A DNA stretch of 64,000 nucleotides. Source: Pseudomonadota bacterium. GTDB taxonomy: Bacteria; Pseudomonadota; Gammaproteobacteria; Burkholderiales; Burkholderiaceae_C. Both the position numbers and the translations under genes were made by a program. The stretch's first letter is position 1. Each line of letters begins with the position of its first letter. The notes beneath the pieces are model-generated. The model made no database searches and had not been told where the DNA came from. It saw only the letters and a list, made by a program, of their open reading frames with translations. Shown one piece after another: positions 58,034 to 64,000 of the stretch. The DNA is taken from positions 1-64,000 of the forward strand of contig JAUNUR010000001.1 of NCBI GenBank assembly GCA_030538085.1. The letters run 5' to 3'.

Positions 58034-58062
58034 CAAAAAACCCGGCCATGCCGGGTTTTTTG
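58034..58062 (-). terminator. Intrinsic terminator after the OmpA-like gene
   Basis: GCAAAAAACCCGGC, CAT and GCCGGGTTTTTTGC form a perfect stem with A and T runs, 37 bp past the stop of the gene at 58099. It could work from both sides. Confidence 0.88.
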
Positions 58063-58098
58063 CTGCGCGGAGCGGCACGCTCGGTGCCGCGAAATGGT

Positions 58099-58635
58099 TT
58101 ATTCCAGACTCACTTCCACCCGGCGCGCCTCGGCGTTGCTGCCGTCGCCGGTGGTCACCTCGGGCTTTTTCAGCTCCAGCTTGTCCTCACCAATGCCCAA
58201 GGCGTTCAACGCATCACGCACGGCAAAGGCGCGCTGCTTGGCCAGTTCCTCGTTCTTGGCTGGATCGCCCGTCACATCGTGGTAGCCGCTGATGATGGCC
58301 TTCTGCCCCGCCGCCACGCCCTTGACCACATCGGCCAGCGCATCGGCCGCGCCCGGCGCCAACTCGGCGCTGCCGCTGGCGAAGTAGAACTTGACCACTC
58401 CGTCTTCCACGCGGATGCTGGCGCCATCGCCCACCGCGCCCTGACCAGCGGCTGCTCCCGATACGCCAGACAAGGCACCACCCGTCATGGCGGTACTGGC
58501 GCCTGCCGCAACCGGTGCCGCGCCCTTGCCGGTGCGGTACAGGCCAAACCCGATCGCCAGGCTGATGGCGAGCAGGACCGCGCCAATCAGCACGGCCCAC
58601 ATCACGCCCTGGTTGTCATCGTCTTGTGCACTCAT
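58099..58635 (-). CDS. OmpA-like membrane-anchored protein
   Basis: This 178-residue protein has a short acidic N-terminus (SAQDDDNQG), one membrane helix (VMWAVLIGAVLLAISLAIGFGLY, about 11-33) without a cleavable signal, a Gly/Ala linker and a C-terminal OmpA-like domain (about 75-178: VVKFYFASGSAELAPGAADALADVV, ISGYHDVTGDPAKNEELAKQRAFAVRDAL, ARRVEVSLE). It should be fixed in the inner membrane with the OmpA domain in the periplasm. The ATG has GGAGA upstream. It is divergent from chaC and ends in a strong terminator. Confidence 0.85.
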   Translation of the reverse strand: MSAQDDDNQGVMWAVLIGAVLLAISLAIGFGLYRTGKGAAPVAAGASTAMTGGALSGVSGAAAGQGAVGDGASIRVEDGVVKFYFASGSAELAPGAADALADVVKGVAAGQKAIISGYHDVTGDPAKNEELAKQRAFAVRDALNALGIGEDKLELKKPEVTTGDGSNAEARRVEVSLE

Positions 58636-58677
58636 GAGTTCTCCACATAAATTGGGGCGATTGTATAAAGTCCCGCC

Positions 58678-59307
58678 ATGCTGCCCGCTGACGACGCCTA
58701 CGTCCCCTACGAACATTTGCGCCAGCCAGGCCGCGACCCGCGGCGCATGCTGGCCCAGACGCGAAGTGAATGGCTCCGGCGGTCTGGCCCACGGCCCGAC
58801 CTGTGGGTGTTCGGCTACGCCTCGCTGATCTGGCGGCCCGACTTCGGCTTCAGCGAGCGCCACGCCACCCGCGTGCACGGCTGGCACCGTGCGCTGGCCA
58901 TGTGGAGCCGCGTCAACCGGGGCACGCCCGAGCAGCCTGGCCTGGTGTTCGCGCTGTTGCCCGGTGGCAGCTGTTCGGGGCTCGTGTACCGCGTGCCCGG
59001 CCACGATGCCGAAGCCGTGTTCGACACCCTGTGGGCGCGCGAAATGCCCAGCGGCGTGTACGACGCGCGCTGGCTGCGCTGCGCCACGCCGCACGGGCAG
59101 GTGGCGGCGCTGGCCTTCACGCTGTCGCGCCGCAGCCCCTCCTTCACCGGCGAGCTGGCGCCCGAGCAGTACCGCCACATCTTCCGCCACGCCAGCGGCC
59201 GCTACGGCAGCACGCTGGACTACGCGCGCCGCACGATGGAAACCTTGCGCGAACATGGCATTCACGACCGGCGGCTGCGCGCCCTGCTCGACCTGGCCGA
59301 CGCCTAA
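58678..59307 (+). CDS. ChaC-like gamma-glutamylcyclotransferase
   Basis: ChaC-type enzymes break glutathione into 5-oxoproline and Cys-Gly. The 209 residues include the substrate-binding VFGYASLIWRP (residues 44-54, in place of YGSL), and the catalytic glutamate is expected at Glu122 in WAREMPSGVY. TATAAA (58664-58669) stands 8 nt before the ATG and there is no ribosome site, suggesting a leaderless message. The stop is followed within one base by a chimeric remnant of elements A and B. Confidence 0.88.
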   Translation: MLPADDAYVPYEHLRQPGRDPRRMLAQTRSEWLRRSGPRPDLWVFGYASLIWRPDFGFSERHATRVHGWHRALAMWSRVNRGTPEQPGLVFALLPGGSCSGLVYRVPGHDAEAVFDTLWAREMPSGVYDARWLRCATPHGQVAALAFTLSRRSPSFTGELAPEQYRHIFRHASGRYGSTLDYARRTMETLREHGIHDRRLRALLDLADA

Positions 59308-59308
59308 A

Positions 59309-59393
59309 GAGGCTGCCCCCAAACTCCTCGCGACGCGCTTGTCGCCGGTCTCGGGCGCCCTGCGATCAGGCGCATCCAACTGCCGTTTCTAGG
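59309..59393. mobile_element. Chimeric remnant of miniature elements B and A
   Basis: Bases 59309-59366 match one half of element B (GAGGCTGCCCCCAAACTCCTCG, with GTCTCGGGCGCC), and 59370-59393 match the last 24 bases of element A, ending in CAACTGCCGTTTCTAGG. The joint lies near GATCAGG. No target duplication is seen at its ends. Confidence 0.7.
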
Positions 59394-59425
59394 CTGACAG
59401 CCACGCGCTGCCTATACTGCCGCGC

Positions 59426-60061
59426 ATGAGTGACATCGCCCACCTGCGCAAGAGCTACGAGCGCGCCGAGCTGTCCGAGGACGCTTCGCACGCCGACCCC
59501 CTGAAACAATTCGAGCAATGGTTCGACGAAGCCCTCAAAAGCGAAGTCCCCGAAGCCAACGCCATGACCCTGGCCACCGTGGGCAGCGACCTGCGGCCCA
59601 GCACGCGCGTGGTGCTGATCAAGGCGTTCGACGCGCGCGGCATCGTCTGGTACACCAACTACCAGAGCCGCAAGGGCCTGGAGTTGGCTGGCAACCCGTA
59701 TGCGGCGCTGCAGTTTCACTGGGTCGAGCTGGAGCGCGTGGTGCGCATCGAAGGCCTGGTCGAACAAGTGAGCGATGCCGACAGCGATGCCTACTACGCC
59801 AGCCGCCCGCTCGATCACCGCCTGGGCGCCTGGGCCAGCCCGCAAAGCCAGGTCATCTCGGGCCACGCTTGGCTGGTGGCCGAGGCCGCCAAGGTGGGGG
59901 CCAAGTTCCTGCTCAATCCGCCGCGCCCGCCGCACTGGGGCGGCTACCGCCTTCAGCCCGACCGCTGGGAGTTCTGGCAGGGCCGCAAGAGCCGTCTGCA
60001 TGACCGCCTGCGGTACCGCCTGGAAAACAGCGGCTGGCTGCGTGAGCGGCTGTCTCCCTGA
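59426..60061 (+). CDS. pdxH: Pyridoxamine 5'-phosphate oxidase
   Basis: PdxH oxidises pyridoxine or pyridoxamine phosphate to pyridoxal phosphate using FMN and oxygen. The 211 residues carry the family blocks [69 protein letters not shown] and the C-terminal [29 protein letters not shown] (59413-59418) stands 7 nt before the ATG without a ribosome site. Element remnants end 32 bp upstream. The other PLP gene, pdxA, is far away. Confidence 0.95.
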   Translation: MSDIAHLRKSYERAELSEDASHADPLKQFEQWFDEALKSEVPEANAMTLATVGSDLRPSTRVVLIKAFDARGIVWYTNYQSRKGLELAGNPYAALQFHWVELERVVRIEGLVEQVSDADSDAYYASRPLDHRLGAWASPQSQVISGHAWLVAEAAKVGAKFLLNPPRPPHWGGYRLQPDRWEFWQGRKSRLHDRLRYRLENSGWLRERLSP

Positions 60062-60115
60062 AAAACCGCTGTCCCCAGCGCCTGGCGTTGCGCCAATTTC
60101 CGTACCTCCCTTGCC

Positions 60116-60976
60116 ATGACCGCACCAACCCTTCCCTCTTCCACCCGCATCGCCTTCATCGGCGGCGGCAACATGGCCAGCGCCATCATTGGTGGCCTGA
60201 TCCGGCAAGGCCTACCGGCGGCGCGAATTCAGGTGGTCGAGCCGTTCGAGGCCACGCGATCACGCCTGCAATCGCAGCATGGCGCGCACGTTCATCCCGC
60301 CGCCGGGTCGTTTCTGGCGGATGCCGATCTGATCGTGTGGGCGGTCAAGCCGCAGAACTTCCATGAGGCGGCGGCACCCGTTGCCCCCCATGTTGGCGGC
60401 GCGCTGCAACTGTCGGTGATGGCCGGCATCCGCGCGGCCACCATCGCCACCGCCACGGGCCGGACGCGCGTCGTGCGCTGCATGCCCAACACGCCCGCCC
60501 TGGTGGGCCGCGGCATGACGGGCCTGTTCGCCAGCGAGGCCGTCCGCCCCGCCGACCGGCAATTGGCCGAAGCCGTGATCCGCACCACGGGCGACGCCCT
60601 GTGGGTGGCGCATGAAGCACAGCTTGACGCCGTCACCGCGCTATCCGGCTCCGGCCCCGCCTATGTGTTCTATTTTCTGGAAGCCATGCAGCAAGCCGGC
60701 ACCGAACTGGGCCTGTCGCCCGAACAGGCCCGCCGCCTGGCCGAAGGCACCTTCGCCGGCGGCGCCCACCTGGCGGCCGAGTCGCCCGAGCCTCTGGCCC
60801 TGCTGCGCGAGCGCGTGACCAGCAAGGGCGGCACCACCCATGCCGCACTGACGGCCATGCAAGAAGCAGGCATCGGCCCCGCCTTCGTCAAGGCCATGCA
60901 CGCTGCCTGCACGCGCGCTCAGGAGCTGGGTCAGGTGTTCGGCGATCAGACCCCAAGCTCCGCTAGTGCGAAATAG
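60116..60976 (+). CDS. proC: Pyrroline-5-carboxylate reductase
   Basis: ProC makes proline from pyrroline-5-carboxylate with NAD(P)H. The 286-residue protein has the nucleotide-binding IAFIGGGNMASAIIGGLI, VVRCMPNTPALVGRGMTG and the C-terminal ALSGSGPAYVFYFLEAM and TSKGGTTHAAL motifs. It follows pdxH by 54 bp. Its last residues (TPSSASAK) are not conserved in the family. Confidence 0.95.
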   Translation: MTAPTLPSSTRIAFIGGGNMASAIIGGLIRQGLPAARIQVVEPFEATRSRLQSQHGAHVHPAAGSFLADADLIVWAVKPQNFHEAAAPVAPHVGGALQLSVMAGIRAATIATATGRTRVVRCMPNTPALVGRGMTGLFASEAVRPADRQLAEAVIRTTGDALWVAHEAQLDAVTALSGSGPAYVFYFLEAMQQAGTELGLSPEQARRLAEGTFAGGAHLAAESPEPLALLRERVTSKGGTTHAALTAMQEAGIGPAFVKAMHAACTRAQELGQVFGDQTPSSASAK

Positions 60977-61167
60977 TACACAAAATCAGCGTAAACCCTG
61001 ATTGACATCAAACTTACTTATCCCAAATCAATATCTTTCAGACCCCAAAAGTACTACAGTCCAACCCTTCGTCGGGAAACCTGGCGAGCTGAGCCTCCTT
61101 ATCGCACTGACCAGCTTGCCACCCGTGTAACTTTTTGGTTGTATCGCAGTGCGAAAGGAGTCTCGTC

Positions 61168-61959
61168 ATGCTGCATTTATCTCGCCGTCAAATCACTGTG
61201 CTCGGTCTGGCCACACTGGTCGGCACACCCGCGTGGGCTCAGGTCAAGGATCTGAACGACGCCATCAACAAGGCTGGTCGCCAGCGCATGCTGTCGCAGC
61301 GCACGGCCAAGGCCTATCTCGCCCTGGCGCTGCAGACCCAGACCAGCCAGGCCGAAAAAATCCTCAGCCAATCCATGGCGCTGTTCGACCGCCAACTGAC
61401 CGAGCTGAAATCGTTCTCGCCCACCGCCGATATCCGCGACACCTACACGCAGCTTGAAGCGGCCTGGAGCAACTACAAGGAAAAGCTGGTCGGCAAGGCA
61501 CCCACGCTGGCCGGCGCCGAAGCCGTGATTGCCCAGTCCGAGGCCGTGCTGCAACTGGCTCACAAGGGCACGGGTCAACTGGAGCAGGCTTCCGGCGCAC
61601 CGGTGGGCCATCTGGTCAACGTGGCGGGCCGCCAGCGCATGCTGTCGCAGCGCCTGGCCAAGTACTCGTATGCCACCGCCGGCAAGATCGACCCCAACGG
61701 CGCTCAGGCTGAAATCGGCAAGGCACGCACCGACTTCCTGGCCGGCATGAAGACCCTTGCCGACGCGCCGCAGGCCACCCCTCGCATCAAGGACCAGCTC
61801 AAGCTGGCCGACCAGCAGTGGGTGTTCTTCGACTCCGCCTTGCAGAGCACGCGCGAAGGCACCGCCAGCAAGGACACGCTGGCCAACGTGCTGACCACCA
61901 GCGAGAACATCCTGACCGTGTTGAACGACGTCACCGGTCTGTACGCCGCTCTGACCTGA
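61168..61959 (+). CDS. Exported PilJ/NarX-type sensor-domain protein
   Basis: This 263-residue protein consists of a signal sequence (QITVLGLATLVGTPAWA) and two helical halves, each with the P-box-like motif of PilJ/NarX nitrate-sensor domains: AGRQRMLSQRTAK near residue 35 and AGRQRMLSQRLAK near residue 155. There is no kinase or chemotaxis output domain and no second membrane segment, so it is a free periplasmic ligand-binding protein. It may bind nitrate or nitrite or pass a signal to a membrane partner; this is inference. An AAGGAG site precedes the ATG. TTGACA at 61003-61008 may be a -35, but the -10 is unclear. Confidence 0.82.
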   Translation: MLHLSRRQITVLGLATLVGTPAWAQVKDLNDAINKAGRQRMLSQRTAKAYLALALQTQTSQAEKILSQSMALFDRQLTELKSFSPTADIRDTYTQLEAAWSNYKEKLVGKAPTLAGAEAVIAQSEAVLQLAHKGTGQLEQASGAPVGHLVNVAGRQRMLSQRLAKYSYATAGKIDPNGAQAEIGKARTDFLAGMKTLADAPQATPRIKDQLKLADQQWVFFDSALQSTREGTASKDTLANVLTTSENILTVLNDVTGLYAALT

Positions 61960-62098
61960 TTCCCATTTCGACTTCAAAGCATCAATCACCGTCATCCCGG
62001 CGAAGGCCGGGATCCATGCTTCTCCGCACACGCCGTCTGGATTCCAGCTTGCGCCGGAATGACGGGATATTGCAGCTTGATCTGGAATTGAAATAGGA
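61955..62098. repeat. Repeat D, copy 2
   Basis: This imperfect palindrome of about 140 bp has outer blocks CCCATTTCGACTTCAAAGC and, inverted at the right end, GGAATTGAAATAGGAC, with inner GTCATCCCGGCGAAGGCCGGG and TTGCGCCGGAATGACGGG. The left part matches repeat D at 37740-37812. It begins at the stop codon of the PilJ-type gene. Confidence 0.65.
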
Positions 62099-62217
62099 CA
62101 CCAGAAAAACCCGCGCCCTCAGCTACCTGTTCGCAATCTCTGCGCGGGCGCCTGGGCGCGGTCTTGCGGCGTCTTTCGGCATTGCGATCCTTGGGTCATG
62201 CGCGTGCCATCAGAACC

Positions 62218-62343
62218 CCCCTCACATTCCCTCGTCATTGCGGCGAAGGCCGCAATCCATGGGGCGTCACCTTGATACGGCATTCACCTGCGGACACCGC
62301 GTGGATTGCGGCCTTCGCCGCAATGACGGGATGAGGTGAAGGC
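62218..62343. repeat. Repeat C, copy 2 (palindromic)
   Basis: The halves CCCTCGTCATTGCGGCGAAGG and CCTTCGCCGCAATGACGGG are inverted, around a centre with CACCTTGATACGG. It is closely similar to 57853-57980. Confidence 0.7.
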
Positions 62344-62391
62344 ACTGCAGAGGGAGGGGGACTTCGTCAAAAAAATAATGGCTAAAACAAG

Positions 62392-62478
62392 GCCTTGGCG
62401 CCTGATTTACAAGCGCATACAGCTCTTGTTTTGATACCTTCATCCCGCGCCAAATGGTTAGCGCCTGATTTCAGGTGA
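62392..62478 (+). repeat. Repeat E, copy 2
   Basis: The blocks CAAGCGCATACAGCTCTTG, GCCAAATGGTTAGCGCC and TGATTTCAGG appear in the same order as in repeat E at 12783-12880. Confidence 0.5.
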
Positions 62479-62681
62479 CCACCGGCATCACCCATTCCGA
62501 TTCCAGACCAAAGTAGCCGCATCGCGTAGGGATGACGGCTATTGAGCAGCCCAACCCTGCCAACAGGGCCGGTGTACCCGAAGAAAATCAATGACTTACA
62601 AAACGTTTTCTTGAGAGGTCTTGATGCAATGAAGACGGAGTCACACGCCTTCAGCGCACCGGCTCCGCTACAACCACTTAC

Positions 62682-63575
62682 TCAACCGCCCAAGGCGTAC
62701 GACAGCGCGATGCCCACGAACACGGTGAAGCTGAGCCAGTGGTTTTGCTTGAACGCCGTGAAGCAACCTTCTCGCGTGCGGCCGCGAATCAGCGTGTAAT
62801 GCCACACGGCCTGCGCGGCGGCCACGGCGAAAGCCATGTAGAGAATCACTGATGGCGCATGCTTGGCGCTGACCCAGAGCCAGACCGCCAGGTAGACGGC
62901 ATAAAAAACCATGATCGCCACCACATCCAGCCGGCCCAGCGTGATGGCCGAGGTCTTGATGCCGATCTTCAGGTCGTCATCCCGGTCGACCATGGCGTAT
63001 TCGGTGTCGTAGGCCAGCACCAGCGCGATCTTGCCCATGAACAGCCACAGCGCTTCCAGCGGCACGCGCCCCTGCGCGGCCGCGTAGGCCATCGGAATGC
63101 CGAAGCCAAAAGCAACGCCCAGTACCGCCTGCGGCATGGCGAAAAAGCGCTTGGTGAACGGGTAGGCGATGGTGACCAGCAACGCCGGCACCGACCAGGC
63201 GATGACGGCGCCATTGGTGGTCAACGCCAGGGCAAAGGCCAGCAAAGCCAGCACCGCGCCCACGGCCAGAGCCTCTTTCACGCTGATGTGCCCGCTGGTA
63301 ATGGGGCGCTGCGCCGTGCGCTTGACGTGGCGGTCGATGTCACGGTCGGCCACATCGTTGATACAGCAGCCGGCCGAGCGCATCAGCACCGTACCCAGCG
63401 TGAAAACGATGAACAAATGCCAGCCCGGCCAGCCGCCAGCCGCCAGCCACAGCGCGCCCAGCGTGGGCCAGTACAGCACCAGCCAGCCCGCGGGCCGATC
63501 CCAGCGGATCAGGTCCAGATACAACGAGAGCTTGCCGCGCGGCGCGGGCGCGGGGTGGGGAGCGGTGGTCGTCAT
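62682..63575 (-). CDS. ubiA: 4-hydroxybenzoate octaprenyltransferase
   Basis: UbiA joins 4-hydroxybenzoate to the polyprenyl chain in ubiquinone synthesis. The 297-residue membrane protein has eight or nine helices and the two magnesium-binding motifs NDVADRDID (about residues 73-81) and DRDDDLKIG (about 196-204). The N-terminus is a short Pro-rich cytosolic stretch. No clear ribosome site precedes the ATG. It is convergent with the PilJ-type gene across the repeat region; ubiG and the ubiM-like gene of the same pathway lie elsewhere in the window. Confidence 0.95.
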   Translation of the reverse strand: MTTTAPHPAPAPRGKLSLYLDLIRWDRPAGWLVLYWPTLGALWLAAGGWPGWHLFIVFTLGTVLMRSAGCCINDVADRDIDRHVKRTAQRPITSGHISVKEALAVGAVLALLAFALALTTNGAVIAWSVPALLVTIAYPFTKRFFAMPQAVLGVAFGFGIPMAYAAAQGRVPLEALWLFMGKIALVLAYDTEYAMVDRDDDLKIGIKTSAITLGRLDVVAIMVFYAVYLAVWLWVSAKHAPSVILYMAFAVAAAQAVWHYTLIRGRTREGCFTAFKQNHWLSFTVFVGIALSYALGG

Positions 63576-63693
63576 GGCGTGTTTCGCGGTCGGGCCGCGG
63601 GACTACCCAGCGGCAAGATCATGGCGGCAATACTAGCAAAACAATAGCTGACCCGGCTTGGCGGGCGAGGTGTCTGCTCTTCGAAACCCGGTC

Positions 63694-64000
63694 TCACCAG
63701 CGCCGCGCCTGCTGCACGGCCCCCACCGTCAGCAGCAGCGCCGTGGCCGCCCACAGCAAGCCGCCCAGCACGTCGCTCAGGTAGTGCACGCCCAACAGCA
63801 CCCGGCTGGCCGCGATGCCCGCCACCAGCAGCGCTGCCAGCCCAGCGATAGGCCAGCGCCAGCGCGGCTGCCACTGGTCGCACAGCACCCAGGCCAGCAA
63901 GCCGTACACCATGAGCGCGCTGGCCGCGTGGCCGCTGGGAAAGCTGAAGCCCGAAGTAACCAGATCCGGCGCATGCGCTGGCCGCGCACGCTCGAACAGG
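63694..64000 (-). CDS. PAP2-family phosphatase (partial, 5' end outside window)
   Basis: The C-terminal 101 residues of a PAP2/type 2 phosphatidic acid phosphatase run off the window edge. Both late signature motifs are present: FPSGHAA and SRVLLGVHYLSDVLGG, with the histidines needed for catalysis, and three membrane helices. The substrate may be a lipid phosphate such as undecaprenyl pyrophosphate or phosphatidylglycerophosphate. The gene lies upstream of ubiA on the same strand, 118 bp away. Confidence 0.85.
   Translation of the reverse strand, partial: LFERARPAHAPDLVTSGFSFPSGHAASALMVYGLLAWVLCDQWQPRWRWPIAGLAALLVAGIAASRVLLGVHYLSDVLGGLLWAATALLLTVGAVQQARRW

Larger units (their letters stand above)
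57736..58098. other. Gene-free region of repeat remnants
   Basis: This 363-bp gap holds three things. CCTAGAAACGG at 57772-57782 matches the first 11 bases of element A but is followed by unrelated sequence. Repeat C lies at 57853-57980. A terminator lies at 58034-58062. I see no gene. Confidence 0.6.
61960..62681. other. 722-bp gene-free region carrying three repeat families
   Basis: No credible gene lies between the PilJ-type gene and ubiA. The region holds repeat D (to 62098), repeat C (62218-62343) and repeat E (62392-62478). The remainder, 62479-62681, shows a short AAAACGTTTT palindrome near 62600 and nothing else I recognise. Confidence 0.65.

Noticed and set aside
61003..61014. TTGACATCAA upstream of the PilJ-type gene as an FNR box
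   Set aside because: The half-sites TTGA and TCAA are separated by 2 bp; FNR-type sites need TTGAN-N4-NTCAA.

Overview
The window is chromosomal DNA of a high-GC betaproteobacterium, most likely a member of the Comamonadaceae (Burkholderiales). The evidence is a tmRNA tag peptide ANDERFALAA, the gene orders secA-argJ-DUF815-mutT, petABC-sspAB and gyrA...pheA-tyrA-aroA/cmk-rpsA-ihfB-lapA-lapB, several ubiquinone genes (ubiG, ubiA, a ubiM-like gene), and intergenic repeats of a kind I recognise from Acidovorax-type genomes. There is no prophage, CRISPR array, secondary-metabolite cluster or intact transposase. Most of the sequence is core metabolism, respiration and envelope genes, but it is densely decorated with short non-coding repeats.

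Layout. 1-6.5 kb: mutT, a DUF815 ATPase, argJ and secA on the minus strand, with dciA-like divergent from secA. 6.5-13.7 kb: a miniature element, tRNA-Thr, sspB-sspA, the cytochrome bc1 operon petABC, mscL, pdxA and a Nif3-like gene. 13.8-21.5 kb: a ferric-reductase-like flavoprotein, a DegS/DegQ-type protease, a CpdB-like lipoprotein nucleotidase and an FtsX-family permease. 21.6-32.5 kb: a large minus-strand formate dehydrogenase region. It holds the catalytic, iron-sulfur and cytochrome subunits, fdhD, a Tat-signal small protein, a TorD-type chaperone, a multi-cluster ferredoxin, DUF3306 and DUF3305. 32.6-39.1 kb: an accessory stretch with a thioesterase, a UbiM-like hydroxylase, a broken FUSC transporter, a frameshifted response regulator and a Fic protein with a large palindromic operator. 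39.1-43.6 kb: ssrA (tmRNA), gph, ubiG, two unknown exported proteins and an OmpA protein. 43.8-54.9 kb: gyrA, DUF2059, pheA, tyrA, an aroA-cmk fusion, rpsA, ihfB, lapA and lapB. 54.9-64 kb: a second copy of the miniature element, comEA-like, gloA, CYTH/CHAD, an OmpA-like protein, chaC, pdxH, proC, a PilJ-domain protein, ubiA and a partial PAP2 phosphatase.

The most interesting signals are non-coding. A roughly 235-bp miniature inverted-repeat element is present in two full copies, each flanked by a perfect 5-bp target duplication, with fragments elsewhere. Another repeat family sits within a few bases of the stop codons of three consecutive genes. Seven genes have a -10-like hexamer 7-8 nt before the ATG and no Shine-Dalgarno, suggesting leaderless mRNAs. 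Three FNR/NNR-type palindromes lie by redox genes, one of them exactly 41.5 bp upstream of the predicted start of the ubiM-like gene. A 21-bp inverted repeat covers the start of the Fic gene. Coordinates and residue positions were read by hand; family assignments rest on recognised motifs and gene context, not on a database search.
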